From Lepisosteus oculatus (taxonomy: Eukaryota; Chordata; Actinopteri; Semionotiformes; Lepisosteidae), in the NCBI RefSeq assembly GCF_040954835.1, contig NC_090704.1:13971501-14035500 (forward strand): a stretch of 64,000 bases of DNA, read 5' to 3'. The notes beneath the pieces were generated by a model. That model was given only the letters and a program-made list of their open reading frames with translations. It was not told where the DNA came from and searched no databases. Positions 53,001 through 63,560 of this stretch are shown here, piece by piece; positions within the stretch are counted from its first letter, which is position 1; every line of letters starts with the position of its first letter. A program made the position numbers and the translations under genes.

Positions 53001-56000
53001 GGTCAGAGGACCCAGGCACTGTGCCTACGTTGCCTAATGGGAAATCAGCAGGAGTGCTGGGGAAGTACAATCGTACAATAGCAGAACATTATTGATAAAA
53101 AAAAACATAAGCAATTCCAAATTTGGCAGCTACAAAATGAACACCATTTTGTAGCTGACAAATTTGGAATTGCTTATGGTTATATTTTTTTGTGGCTCAA
53201 AAGCAAAATCTCCTGTACCACAAGGGAAGAATGCTTTTTCAAAGTGCTCCACCTATTCAGTCAGTCAATCATCTGACAGACTGCGAGCTCTGCAGTGCTA
53301 AACTGATGTCAGGGCATGCCTGCAGTTGCCTGGGATGTCAGTGGAACTGCATGCTTCTGCCTGGAGGAATCCCAGACATAGCAGGCTACCGATGTTACCC
53401 TGGTTCTAACAAGTGACGTCGCCTTGAAAGGGGAGCCACCAAAATGATCAAACCAGTCTTATTCCAGTTTGAATCCAGTCTAATTTAGTGTGCATGCTGG
53501 ATTGCTCTGCCTTACCTTGAGCTGCGAGAGGAGACATGTGCTGGTGACTCCGACGGTGAATTTGATGTCGGTAAGCGTACACTGCCAGCACCAGTACCAT
53601 GATACAGCCCATAATGCCTCCGGCTACTGGCCCAACCGGAGCACTCTTAATCATATTCAGCGGGGTCACCTCATCATCTGCATCAGAACCACAGTCACGC
53701 ATTACACACATCTCCAAGAAAATTAAAGGCTAGATTTGCTGGAATCTAAGCTGAGTCATACAATGTCTGCAACAGCACATGGCTCTCTCCTGGATCTGAC
53801 TGATCCCTACAATTGATGGTCATTTTTCTTTTATACTTAGGTCTGCTGTAGTACTACTACTAGTCTCCCTTTATTGCTGCTAGTTTGTCTTTAATGGAGC
53901 ATTATCAGTGCAATACAGTACCAGTTACATTAGTAATTTTTATTAAAGGGGTGCTGTGATCTGAATGGGATTTTCACCATAAGATGAAGAGCAATCTCTA
54001 CAGAATTAATGAAGTACTTTGATTACATCATTTAAAAGAAAGTATACTTAAGCACCTTATCACAGTGGTGATGCATCTTTATTTAAAATTATTTTTTTAA
54101 GGAGAATATAATTTATTATAGAGCCTGATAACAACCCCTTTCAAAAGCTTCACATCCACAAAGTGTTTCAAGTTTGGGTGTGTTAAAAAAAACTTTTAAA
54201 AGCTGCACTACCACCTCAATTGTGAGTCATGCAAAGCTGTTAAAACAAAAGCTTTAGTGGTTATGCTTTGTCTCATTCAGCTCTCTAAAACTAATAATGG
54301 AAACCACTGACCTAAACCTGTACAGAAACTGAAATTCCAAAAAAAGACAAACGTTTGCAATATTTATAGTTATAAACCTCAACTGAAACGGATTATGTGC
54401 AAAGGTGGAATATGCTATTTTTCACTTTTTCTTTCCCTTGGACAAATTCTCACCTAAGTGTCCCATGCCATCAACATAAGGGCTCTTGGCACCCACAATG
54501 CCCCCAAAACATTCCTTCTGCAGGGCACAGTAGGGCTTGTCCAAGTGAGTCTTCCCATCACTGTCCACCATACACCACTCACAATCCAGCACACCAAAGC
54601 AATCACTGCAAGAAGAGAATCTTTTTAAATGGGTACTAGATCTACAGTTTTCACATGGCGCATTAGACATGGGACATTTTCACACGAGAATAACAGAACT
54701 GAAACAAATGTTTTTTAATTTACTCAAAGTTGCGTCTCTTTCCTTTTCATCACTGAATAAACCTTTACCTGTTCCTTGGCAGCCTATGCATGCTGATGAA
54801 GCTACCTATTTGAATTTCTTGAACTATGTTGATTTTTACAGTACTCAGGTTAGGACCATGAAACATACACTAATTGATGTACATTTAAGACAAGCATAAA
54901 GAGATGCACATTCAGTTGCCATTTTTTAGTCAAGTCCCCTGGGGTCCTCAATGAAACACCGCTCCATTTATGACAGTAGGACTATGTGATTGCCAAAAAA
55001 ATACTGTACCTGCTAGTGTATCTCTGGCTGCATCTGGTGTTGATACATTGTGGCAGAGTGTCCTGTAGACTAGTGTCAATGACAGTGAGCGTTAGGGGTT
55101 CCAGGTGAACTTCACAGCTTGGATTCCTGTGTACAGATAAGGGACATTTCAGATGAAATCTTACAGAGAAACGCAAGAAGCCGAATAAGGCACAACAATT
55201 TTTAAGCAAAATATATGACCAAGAAACGTTATGAACATTTCTCATCTCAGACCACATTTAATGACCGGAAAAAGATGCTTGGCATTTTAAAATATTCAGA
55301 CAAAATGCACAATGCTGTTCCTGACAACATAAACAGCCTTGCATCTCATAAATATGACAAAGAACTGTGAGAAATGAAAAGCAACAGCAATTATCCCACA
55401 TACAATCCATGATTGACAATGTTTCACTCACAAAAGATCCACTGACAAGCTCTGTCAAAAGCCAGCTGAATAGTATATCATTTAAATCAGTCTTCTAAAA
55501 TAAAAAAACAGGGCCTTACCGGTTCTCTGCATTTGTGAGGTTGCCAGTACACTCGTTCACCTCCAGGGGGCACTCACAGGGACACTCGCACTCATTCTGT
55601 TCCATCCTTGAGGGCCACACAGTTTAACGAAGTTAATGTTAACCTCCTGGTTTACACTTTTAAATCTGTCAATTCACTTCTCCAGAAGGACAAAGAAACC
55701 AGCTTCAGTCTGTCTAAAATGTATCTAAATATCTTCTTTCCTACAGTAAAAGCTCAAAAGGTACATATAATACATATATCAATTACTCTGTGGTCTCATA
55801 AACTACAATTAGGTAAGCAGGAAAGCCCACAGTGGAAAACAATAGCCTCCTTTCTTACATTTTTCTCAGCAAAACATCCTTCTACCAAGTATGTAAATAC
55901 CATAAAAATAAACTCAAAAGAATCTAGTGTTACTTTCTTTTTACGCAAGCAAACAATAATTCACCACCATTATCAGAAGTACCCCGGAGGAGAGAAACGT

Positions 56001-59000
56001 CAACCTCCTGACAGAAATACCCCAATACAAGCTGCTAACCTGTGGCAGTTGAGACAGAGCCTGTCCACGGTGCTACAGGCACAGAAGGCCAGAGAGTCAC
56101 AGGTCTCATTCACAATCCCGGCGAAGGCATTAGTCCCAGGGATCCGGGTGAGGCGGTACTTTGAACAGTGGCTCCCATGCACCAGGTTTGTGAGATCACC
56201 CTGGGGGAAAACAAGCATCCCACTGAGTATTGGGAACATGACGCTGATCTCTAAAACCAAAACCTTCAGCCTGAAACACAGGTTCTCCTCAGCTTCGCTG
56301 CTAGTACTGAAATACAATCCTCCCACATAGTTCCCTGTCTCTTTCATGGCAGCATTGTCAGGGGAAGCATGGCTCCTCTGAATGCCCAGAGGAAAAAAAC
56401 TAAGCAGAAAACGGCATTCGAAAAATCCCGTGTATGGGTCACCTAGAAAAAAAATCTCTACGATATCTTTCAAAAAAGAGTAAAGAGCATGAGGAAATGT
56501 TAACAAAAAAATAAAACTACATTAAAACTGCACTCCTGCTCGAAAGCAAAAATTCAGAGCATACAGTATATATACACACAGAGAAGGGTACCCCATTCTT
56601 TCACCTCCAAAGTTCAGCACCTGCATTCACGTGGCTGCCATTAAGAAGCCCCATTAAATAAGCACATCAGATGGAGAGGAGAAATGGCTTCACTAGCTGA
56701 ATTAAAAAAAGATCTTTAGGCTGGTCTGATCATGGAAACCCCCAGTGAAATACTAGCAACTAGTAACCAAACAAGTCTGAGGAATCAAATTGCTTCTACA
56801 CATTTGTTACAAGTGCTAGAATTATGGTTGCTTTTTGCAACACAATGAGAAACAGACCTAGTTGTGAAATTGCAACTGTAATTATTTATCAGCCTTGTTT
56901 GCAAATCATTGCTTAACCACCTCTTCTCAGCAAATACTTTAATTCCAAAAAAGCAATACCCCATATCTTTCTACATATTGACCACCTACAACTATGTTTT
57001 TTCCTAACAGGTTAGTTACGGTTGTACATTTTAATTAAGTAGTCATTTTAATTAAGTAATGATAAAGTCATTTTATCTTATTAGCTTTAATGGTAATGTG
57101 TAATTTGGTCGATTTCTTGTGTGCATGTTTCCAACAAAAAGGACATCTTCCCATCAATGGCTTTCTTGTTTGTGTATCATGGGAATCGGACGCTAGGTCA
57201 GGTGAGAAATGGATGTTTGATACTGCCCGCTATCAGTCTAGTCCAGATTCAGGGGGGAGTTCAAACGCCACATTCATTACAGACTCGGCCCAGTTTGAAA
57301 ACAGTGCTGCAGTTTCATTTTTGTCAGCTTGATGGGGCTATTACACTGAGGAAAAAAAGGCTTGCCTTTTGAAAAAGAAAAGTGCTTCCTCATTTACAGC
57401 TTCTCTTGTGTTTTGGCAGAACAACAGCAAAAGAACAATACACAGCCACACCAGTTTAATACGCGTGTTCTCACACTTACTACTATGCTGGTGTTGAATT
57501 TGTAGAAACGCTGCACTGTCCTGTCACTGAAGCTGTTGCACAGATTCTTCTTCACAAAATTGGGATGGTTGAGGATGTCATTCGCAACCAGGGGCTCCTG
57601 TGGTATTAAAAATGAGAAATCCTCAAGAGGATGTTCACCTCTTTTACCAAGAGGTTCAAGCAGAGTGCAAAAAGTGCAGGTGAAAGCACTGCTAGACTAC
57701 AGACCCCCTACCTTGTGGGTGATGTGTTGCTGTTCAGCAGGAGCATGGCCTTTGGGGTCAATAAGGGTGGGGTGTGCCACCAGGTATCCCCTGTCCTCCA
57801 TGATGAAACACCTGAAACAGGGAAATCTCCTTTTGTGATCAACAGCCAATTACTGTTTTTTATGATTCAAATGACACAAATTGCTTTATATTGTCTTAAA
57901 TTTGGTACTAGCAAACCAACTTAAGTTTGTGAATTCAAATGGCAAATTTGTGAAAAGCAGAAGCAAACTGAAAGAATAAGGATTTTTCCTGAAGAATGAA
58001 GAATTTCTTTCTTTTAAGCTAGCAATCCATTATTTTCAATTTCCAATTCAGAGTTTACACTTCAGAGTACACAGTGGTCTGACAGCTCATGCAGGACATT
58101 TGTACTGCTCATGGAACATTCCCTGTCCATTTGAAGTGTACTAAAGCACATTCCTTGCAGAAGGTGAATACCACACTCATAATTTAAGTGATAATGCAGT
58201 GAGCAAGACAAACTATGATAAAGAATGCCTTTCTCTACTGCTAGTTTAAGAGAAAATAATGCAGAATATCTTTTATTTTACATTGGCTTGATAAATACAA
58301 AATCACAACTGAGCCAAGTCCATAACAAATCTTATCAAAGCCAAGATATACTTTTACTTTTGGTAAAAAGTATATGACAATTTTTGTTTCAATCGAACTG
58401 CTTCTGTGTCCCACACGAACATGCTTGCCAAAGCATCTTCTAATAGGATGTTGCTGGAATGCAATTACAATCAGCTTACGCCTTTCTTCTTTCTCTTTTT
58501 CGAGCAGGTCACTATTGCACTGGCTTTCACACTGGGCAGAGAGCTGTAGGGGACAAACCCGCAGGTTCATCCATGAAAAGGTTTTAAGGACATGGGAGAA
58601 TTTTTAATTCACTGTTCAAAATTTACCAAATCAGATTAGCCACATTGAAAAGTTTCAAACAGCCTCAGTGGGGAATCCCTAAGTAACCCTTTCAGGCGGA
58701 ACAACAAATTCCTTCTCTTTTCTTGAAAGCCAGGGGCCTCCATTATCCTGGTATTTACCGAATTTTGTTGCCCTTATCCTGGTTGCAGATAGGTAGCAGG
58801 TCTAGGAGGACCTTATAGAAGTATCGGAGAGTAAAGTCGATGCCCATCACTGCCACTGCGTAACCAGGGGCCATCTGGGAGCTGATGGGGGACAAAGATA
58901 ACAGCAAGTTAATCAATACAGAAGCTCCAAGCATATCCTGCTTCAACATATTTTTGCAAGGTATCCATAATGAAACGTAGTCTTGATGCATTCTAGCATT

Positions 59001-62000
59001 TTAAATGCATGATGAAAAGTTATTCAAATATAACAGTAAAAATGCTCTTGCTGTTTTATATAAAGCCCTCTAGTAACCGAGTTCACAGTGGTCTGGCAAC
59101 ACATGCAGGGCATTTCTATTGCTCATGGAATATCCACTGTATATTCTCAGAAGGTGAATACCTTACTTACAGTTCAAATGATATTTCAGTGAGCAAGACA
59201 ACGCCTTTCTCTACTGCTCGTTTACAAAAACGTAATGCAGAATACCTTTTATTTTACAGTGGCTTGATAAATACAAAAGCGTATATGAGCCAAGTCTTTA
59301 AAAAAAATCTTTATCGAAGTCAAGATATACATTTACTACTGTGTTTAAAATGGCATAACTTCAAATCTGTTAAAGGTGAAGTGGTTCGCTAACTATGTTT
59401 AAAACAGTTGACAAAACACAAAAGGCTACTGAAACACCCTATCAAAATATTAAGAATGATAGCAGAGTTCTGCAAACACAATGTGTTGTTAGCAGTCTAC
59501 AACACTTTGAGCTCAACCTCATTCATGTTAATGTGTAAAGTTGTGATACTCCAATATTTTAATTTGCAACACTTTTCCGAGTCAGATTTGTTTTTGTTAC
59601 ATTAAATTCTCAATCAGTATTCAAATGTCAAACTGTGACTGGTATCTCAAAGTATAACATCAAAGCCATTCAATGTAGACAAAAATATTCATAATATTTC
59701 TAAGGTTATATAAATTATTTAATACATTATATATAATTGTTCACAATTAATTGGAGATGTTAGGGGGAAAGTATTAATGCTATCTGGTTAAAAATCAAAA
59801 TATTTCAGCTGCCGCTTTTTATGGCAATTGTTTTTAAGTCCTGATCAAATCAAGGAAAAAAACAACTCCACAATGTCCATATTTTAATCACTTATTTCTG
59901 CCTTGTTTTGTGATGCGTTTGTGTTTCAGCACATAGATCGCAAATTGTAGCTATTGTGGCTCTATGGATAAGGATCTGCGTCTGTGGCTGGAAGGTTGCC
60001 AGTTCATATCCCGCAGCCGGAAGATGGAACCCTACTCCGTTGAGCCCCATGAGCAAGGCCTTAACCCCAACTGCTCCAAGGACGCTGTATAAATGGCTGA
60101 CCCTGCGCTCTACCCCCAAGCTTCTCTCCCTGTCTATATGTCTCATGGAGAGCAAGCTGGGGTATGCGTCAAGACAAATCCCTAATACAAGAAATTGTAT
60201 ATGGCCAATAAAGTGATCTTACTGCCCTGTGACTAGATGATCCCAAATCCACTGCTATGCAGTGCTTTTAACACAGCTGAAGGCACTAACTGATTTTCCA
60301 CTGCAAGCATTCCTGACACTACCTGGAGGTGTGAATGGTGTGACTGATTGTGACCACATATCCTGCCCCGCCTACATCCAGGTAGGGCCCAGTGAAAGTT
60401 ATCAGGCCTGGATTGGCCACAGCATGCAGGTACCTGTGAAAACAGCAAGGTATATTATATATATATATTATACGTAAACAATTATACGTTTCAAATAGTA
60501 ATAGCTTTTCATTTGATACTGAAAATGATCAGACCATTACTATTACCAAACATAAACCATGCGACACAAAATGAGTTCCAATGAATGCATGATTGTTTCT
60601 CTAAATTGATTTATTAAGAATGTAAATGTTTTTGGTTTGCTGTTAAAACTGCTATTATAAACACACACACACAATATAATGCCTTGTATATCAGAAAAAT
60701 AGATTCTGTTGCCACTTTTGCTCTATTGTTTGTATTAACGGTCACTATAAACATATATATACAGACACAGACACAGCTTCAGCCTTACTGCCTCCCAAAA
60801 TAAGGCACACTATAATGGAGAGCTGCTTTGGAGTCTGGAAACAGCAGTGCTATGGGAGTTTGGAATCATTTCAAAGTGCACCCTAAAACTTACCATTGTC
60901 TTCTGGTGGGATCAAATGCTTTATCCATGAGAGAGCCGGGATAAATCCGCAGCACCCCATTGGGCGTTGCTATGTAACGACGCACAATGTAACAGTTCAG
61001 GCTACTCATTTCCATTTGTGTCATCCATTCATCGGTTACGTGACTGGTAGCCATTACTTCATTTCTGACAGAGGACTGGAAGACAATAAGAACACATAGC
61101 AGGGTTCCTTTAAGACTTGCATGAGAAGATACTAATCTGCAGCCTGGCTTTCTTTAAGTATTGGCAAAGAATGTATTAAGCTGCCAAAACTGCTTCTAAA
61201 TGAGGACCTAGTTGTTGAGTCTTAAAACAAATGTTTCTTAAATGCTTTTATTCACTTAAAAACAGCACAAATTAAAAATATCTGCTGTATTCCTTTGCCC
61301 TGACAGTTCAGGACTCAAGTGGGTCCTGTTAATGCTTGCTGTAGGAGACGCAAAACTTTGATTCATCAAAGCTGCAAATGTCAACTGAACTTTCTGAGGA
61401 TTAATACCAACAGGTAGGGCGTATAGTGTTGTTGTTTTTTTAAAGAGACTACAGATTTCAAAGTAAATTAAACTACATTTGCAAAATCAAGTCCAAACAG
61501 CAAGAAGATAATTTTCTTTTCATCAAAAGCGCAATTGCTCTCTCCAAGAAGGGACTGAAAAAATACAGTTTATGTCATGTCACAGTGAACGGTTAGGTCA
61601 AGTGTTATTTTGAAAAAAGCAGTGGAAATGTCATGTCTCACAGGTGATGATACTAAAGGGATCCTCACAGGCAGTTTGGAAGATATCCAGAATTTTGGAT
61701 ATCAAGTGAATTTAACACTTTGTACTCAGATCTTCTTTTACCAATAGGAAGGCCTTCACTGTGCTCCCAAGTATTAGTTTTAATAGAAATAAGTGCATTG
61801 AGATTATGCTGGTGGAAGGGCATCAATACTGGTCATACTTTCAGCCCTGGGTTGGCGATGAGACGGGTGTTGTCACTGAGGTAGGCAGTATAGTGCTCCA
61901 CCATGCGCTTGGTCTCAGGCTGGCTCAGGTGTTCATATGGCGAAGAGAAGCTCCCAGCTGACAGCATCACTGTGGGACTTTCTGTTATGGGGGGAGGGGG

Positions 62001-63560
62001 GAGAGGACAAGAAAAAAAAACATTCATGTAAGAACATAAAAGCTAGGATTTAAAATCCCACATTAATTCAAGGGAGCACTGTTCTTTAACTAGTAGAGTA
62101 AACCAGACACTTTATTTTAAGCTTTAGTGACATGTAACAAATGTCATCATGGTACTTTCAGATACCTACAGCGGGTCTTTTCTGGCGATTGAGAATGTTG
62201 CTGAAAGTGTAAAGTCTTAGACGTTTCCTCTACAATAAGATATAATAAAAAAAACATTCTAATTTGCACACAATATACTGTAAACTAATAGTGAGTATTT
62301 GCACCCTATTCCTTCAACACATTTCAATTCTTTGAGGGACACTGTCTAATTTTATTATAATTGCTTGAGGAATGGTGTTCCATGCTTCTTCGAAGACCTT
62401 CCAAAGATCATCTCAGCTATTGCCATTCTTTTTTACTTTTGCTTTCTCCAAACTTTTAAGCCTATCATTCCATGTACAACAGGACTCCCTCCCCTTTCTT
62501 TTATAAATAAGTTCTAATTTTAACAGATGCTTTATATCACTTACTGGTCTTGCTGTAGGGACAACAAGGTGGATTACAATTTATATAGTCAATATAACAT
62601 CAATGGAACTGAACCTCCTCCAAGCTTTAGTGTTTCCTCTCAAGAAATGTTGTTTGAAATGACTGTTCACCATTTCACAAACATTGATGTAACTGAAACT
62701 TAATAAATTTCTCTGTACCTGATTATGCTTCAGATATCACACTTAGGCTGAACTGAGCAATATTACTCAGCTCTTTTCCTTCTTTGTGCAGAAGGGTGAT
62801 ATTCTACTGAGGTTTTAGCCAGTATTAAGCTAAATAATTATATTTGAGCTGTTTTTTTTGTGGTAAAAAGGAACCTTTTAACTTCATAGCTACAACTTGA
62901 ACCCTACACTTTGGCTGCTTGTGTATAGTTTACCTTCAGCTGTTCTGACCATGTTTTCTTTTAAATTCTGATAGATATGAATTAAAAATAGTTAAATGGC
63001 AAGCTTAGTTTAATCTCACTCATGAACACATGCATTGCAGGGCATCTGCTAAGCAAATAAAGAGAAAACAACATATACCTTCAGACTTCTGCACAACCGT
63101 GAACATTTAGTATGCCACCCATTTCCTGGAACTATTCGCCTATTTAAGCAGAGTTCATGTCAAAAACCATAAGCAGTCACTGGGTGCCCACTTTCATGTC
63201 ATTCCACATATATAGAGACACGATTAATACTAAAAAAACTGCAGAGTCAGTGTTTTGTCAGATTAAGTCACCGCATGACAAAGCCACAGGATGCAGGGTT
63301 CTGTTGTAATTCTTCATAAAATGGGCTCGATTATCCTGAGAAACAAACATGGCAGCAGGAGTCATGCTGTGATGCTTGGTCCGGCCCATACCAACTGTTG
63401 CCAGCTGCTTGAAATGAAGGCAGGAGCTGGGCTGCCCCAGCAGGTCTAGACGGTGGTACAGCAGCTTGCTGCTGGGCACAGTGTTGAGGTTCTTCAGCTG
63501 TTTCACAGGGATCTCCGGCTGCACGTACACAATGCACAGGATGAAGGATGTGTCCTGGAC
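46786..63560 (-). CDS. CACHD1: CACHD1, VWFA and cache domain-containing protein 1, C-terminal 681 residues (5' part outside window)
   Basis: A type I single-pass membrane protein related to the voltage-gated calcium channel alpha2delta subunits; human CACHD1 modulates T-type channels, and zebrafish Cachd1 has been tied to Wnt receptors in brain asymmetry. Fifteen exons: 63392-63560, 61839-61981, 60894-61075, 60323-60433, 58759-58881, 57712-57811, 57481-57597, 56040-56200, 55520-55606, 55010-55126, 54454-54605, 53516-53677, 50075-50152, 49251-49352, 46786-47027. Numbering from the first visible residue: a Cache-type ectodomain (58-315), a Cys-rich membrane-proximal part (316-488), one TM helix (502-523) and a cytoplasmic tail ending in a His-rich stretch and [10 protein letters not shown]. 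Identity to human is very high throughout, especially in the tail. The signal peptide and VWA domain lie beyond the right edge. Confidence 0.97.
47028..49250 (-). other. CACHD1: CACHD1 last intron
   Basis: 2.2 kb. Contains ACCAGGACTGGGAACCACTG (about 47660), similar to the end of a common fish DNA transposon relic, and a short CTCGCTCGCTCTCTCTCTC simple repeat near 49163. No coding signal. Confidence 0.55.
49251..49352 (-). CDS. CACHD1: CACHD1 exon, cytoplasmic tail
   Basis: Encodes [20 protein letters not shown], then [13 protein letters not shown]. Acceptor CCGAGCAG, donor GTAAGA. Near-identical to human, with a strongly basic RRRRYWGR patch. Confidence 0.95.
49353..50074 (-). other. CACHD1: CACHD1 intron between the two central tail exons
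   Basis: 722 bp, AT-rich, nothing recognised. Confidence 0.6.
50075..50152 (-). CDS. CACHD1: CACHD1 exon, cytoplasmic tail
   Basis: Encodes [20 protein letters not shown], then EDRG and I. Acceptor TTTCTGCAG. Of two donors, GTAAGT at 50074-50069 gives DRGIISNTRF as in human; the earlier GTATAA would also stay in phase but lose GI. Confidence 0.93.
52883..52898 (+). promoter_or_regulatory. CTCF-like motif in CACHD1 intron
   Basis: GCCGCTAGATGGCGCA fits the CTCF core (CCNSTAGRKGGCRS) at nearly every informative position, better than the match at 24819. Motif match only. Confidence 0.45.
53106..53178. repeat. Near-perfect hairpin, 34-bp arms, 5-base loop
   Basis: CATAAGCAATTCCAAATTTG and GCAGCTACAAAATG form the left arm, AACAC the loop, and the reverse complement with one mismatch (53126 against 53158) the right arm. 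A-run and T-run flanks extend the pairing. It could be a small palindromic MITE or fold as RNA; no pol III boxes were seen. Confidence 0.88.
53516..53677 (-). CDS. CACHD1: CACHD1 exon, transmembrane segment
   Basis: Two bases, 53 codons, one base: [20 protein letters not shown], the hydrophobic run [15 protein letters not shown] (TM with the preceding VGPVAGG), then [18 protein letters not shown]. The frame is open about 40 bases further upstream, but only the GATGCAG acceptor before 53677 joins in phase and gives human-like [10 protein letters not shown]. Confidence 0.92.
53678..54453 (-). other. CACHD1: CACHD1 intron upstream of the TM exon
   Basis: 776 bp, AT-rich, nothing recognised apart from the false frame extension next to the TM exon. 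Confidence 0.6.
54454..54605 (-). CDS. CACHD1: CACHD1 exon, Cys-rich juxtamembrane ectodomain
   Basis: 50 codons: [20 protein letters not shown], continuing to [20 protein letters not shown] and L. Acceptor TTCTTGCAG, donor GTGAGA. Cys pattern CxxxxxCxxC as in PSI-like modules; matches human closely. Confidence 0.94.
54606..55519 (-). other. CACHD1: CACHD1 introns on either side of exon 55010-55126
   Basis: 404 bp (54606-55009) and 393 bp (55127-55519), AT-rich, nothing recognised. Confidence 0.6.
55010..55126 (-). CDS. CACHD1: CACHD1 exon, ectodomain
   Basis: Encodes [20 protein letters not shown], then [18 protein letters not shown]. Acceptor GTACACAG, donor GTACAG. One of the less conserved ectodomain exons; the Cys positions are kept. 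Confidence 0.92.
55520..55606 (-). CDS. CACHD1: CACHD1 exon, CECPCEC motif
   Basis: Encodes [20 protein letters not shown], then GNLTNAEN: six cysteines in 16 residues plus a sequon NLT. Acceptor GCCCTCAAG, donor GTAAGG. The motif is the same in human, so it is structural rather than an oddity of this genome. Confidence 0.95.
55607..56039 (-). other. CACHD1: CACHD1 intron, 433 bp
   Basis: AT-rich. A long open + strand frame here (55608-56330) runs through and past the exon on the other strand and is not considered coding. Confidence 0.6.
56040..56200 (-). CDS. CACHD1: CACHD1 exon, Cys-rich ectodomain
   Basis: 53 codons plus two bases: [20 protein letters not shown], continuing to [20 protein letters not shown] and LNCH. 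Acceptor TTTTCCCCCAG, donor GTTAGC. It starts the Cys-dense membrane-proximal part; sequon NET. Confidence 0.95.
56201..57480 (-). other. CACHD1: CACHD1 intron, 1.3 kb
   Basis: No repeat copy or RNA gene recognised. A 15-base stretch (TTTTAATTAAGTARTSA) is duplicated near 57030-57062. Confidence 0.6.
57481..57597 (-). CDS. CACHD1: CACHD1 exon, ectodomain
   Basis: 39 codons: [20 protein letters not shown], then [19 protein letters not shown]. Acceptor ATACCACAG, donor GTAAGT. An N-glycosylation sequon (NTS) is present near the end. Confidence 0.95.
57712..57811 (-). CDS. CACHD1: CACHD1 exon, Cache domain
   Basis: Encodes [20 protein letters not shown], then [13 protein letters not shown]. 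Acceptor CTGTTTCAG, donor GTAGGG. Near-identical to human. Confidence 0.95.
57812..58758 (-). other. CACHD1: CACHD1 intron holding one copy of the diverged repeat pair
   Basis: 947 bp. 58066-58365 is one copy of an unclassified repeat whose partner is at 59079-59345, across the next exon. Nothing else recognised. Confidence 0.6.
58066..58365. repeat. Unclassified diverged repeat, copy 1
   Basis: Shares blocks in the same order with 59079-59345: CACAGTGGTCTG, GCTCATGGAA, AGAAGGTGAATACC, CAGTGAGCAAGACAA, GCCTTTCTCTACTGCT, CTTTTATTTTACA, TGGCTTGATAAATACAAAA and AAGATATAC. Diverged with small gaps; no family recognised. Confidence 0.8.
58759..58881 (-). CDS. CACHD1: CACHD1 exon, Cache domain
   Basis: Encodes [20 protein letters not shown], then [20 protein letters not shown]. 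Acceptor CCCCATCAG, donor GTAAAT. Compare human [16 protein letters not shown]. It lies between two diverged copies of a repeat (58066-58365, 59079-59345). Confidence 0.94.
59079..59345. repeat. Unclassified diverged repeat, copy 2
   Basis: Partner of 58066-58365 in the same orientation, on the other side of the exon at 58759-58881. No pol III boxes or terminal inverted repeats were seen, so either an old local duplication or two insertions of one element. Confidence 0.8.
59951..60224 (+). repeat. tRNA-derived SINE (family B), copy 4
   Basis: Sense on +: head GTGGCTCTATGGATAAGGAT, B-box-like AGTTCATATCCC, body CCTTAACCCCAACTGCTCC, AGAGCAAGCTGGGGTATGCG and TAATACAAGAAATTGTATAT, tail CCAATAAAGTGATCTTA. 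Antisense to CACHD1. Confidence 0.88.
60323..60433 (-). CDS. CACHD1: CACHD1 exon, Cache domain ligand-pocket region
   Basis: Encodes [20 protein letters not shown], then [16 protein letters not shown]. Acceptor TTTTCACAG, donor GTAGTG (a weak donor, but the phase and the human match fit). Confidence 0.94.
60434..60893 (-). other. CACHD1: CACHD1 intron, 460 bp
   Basis: Contains (TA)n near 60455-60470 and (AC)n near 60661-60673. Nothing else recognised. Confidence 0.6.
60894..61075 (-). CDS. CACHD1: CACHD1 exon, Cache domain
   Basis: 60 codons plus two bases: [20 protein letters not shown], then [20 protein letters not shown], ending DPTRRQ. Acceptor GTCTTCCAG, donor GTAAGT. The YPGS...FDPTRRQWY wording is typical of the alpha2delta/Cache family. 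Confidence 0.95.
61076..61838 (-). other. CACHD1: CACHD1 intron, 763 bp
   Basis: AT-rich, nothing recognised. Confidence 0.6.
61839..61981 (-). CDS. CACHD1: CACHD1 exon, start of Cache region
   Basis: Two bases plus 47 codons: [20 protein letters not shown], continuing to [13 protein letters not shown]. Acceptor CCATAACAG, donor GTATGA. Essentially identical to human. Confidence 0.95.
61982..63391 (-). other. CACHD1: CACHD1 intron, 1.4 kb
   Basis: Contains an exon-like frame at 62166-62229 that does not fit the phase of its neighbours. No repeat recognised. Confidence 0.6.
63392..63560 (-). CDS. CACHD1: CACHD1 exon (first in window)
   Basis: 56 codons plus one base: [20 protein letters not shown], continuing to [19 protein letters not shown]. 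Acceptor CTTTTCTAG, donor GTATGG. The frame runs open beyond this donor, but phase 1 here joins exactly to the next exon to give LATVESPTV, as in human LATLESPTV. Confidence 0.94.

Larger units (their letters stand above)
50153..53515 (-). other. CACHD1: CACHD1 intron between TM and tail exons
   Basis: 3.4 kb. Contains a CTCF-like motif (52883-52898) and a near-perfect hairpin (53106-53178). No exon-like frame. Confidence 0.65.
58882..60322 (-). other. CACHD1: CACHD1 intron with repeat copy 2 and a family B SINE
   Basis: 1.4 kb. Contains 59079-59345 and the family B SINE 59951-60224. The remainder is AT-rich without features. Confidence 0.6.

Noticed and set aside
53678..53717. Extension of the CACHD1 TM exon ([11 protein letters not shown])
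   Set aside because: An acceptor before ATGTGT would be out of phase with the upstream exon, and the human protein has no such residues; the GATGCAG acceptor fits both.
55608..56330. 240-codon open frame on the + strand
   Set aside because: It lies mostly antisense to a CACHD1 exon and in intron, with composition unlike a protein domain; a chance long frame.
62166..62229. Exon-like frame on the - strand reading [20 protein letters not shown] with AG and GT borders
   Set aside because: It starts in phase 0, while the preceding CACHD1 exon ends in phase 1 and joins directly to 61981 to give the human-like ATVESPTV. No other acceptor there fixes the phase.
63258..63391. Open frame continuing past the CACHD1 donor at 63391
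   Set aside because: Read-through past GTATGG loses similarity to human; splicing there restores it.
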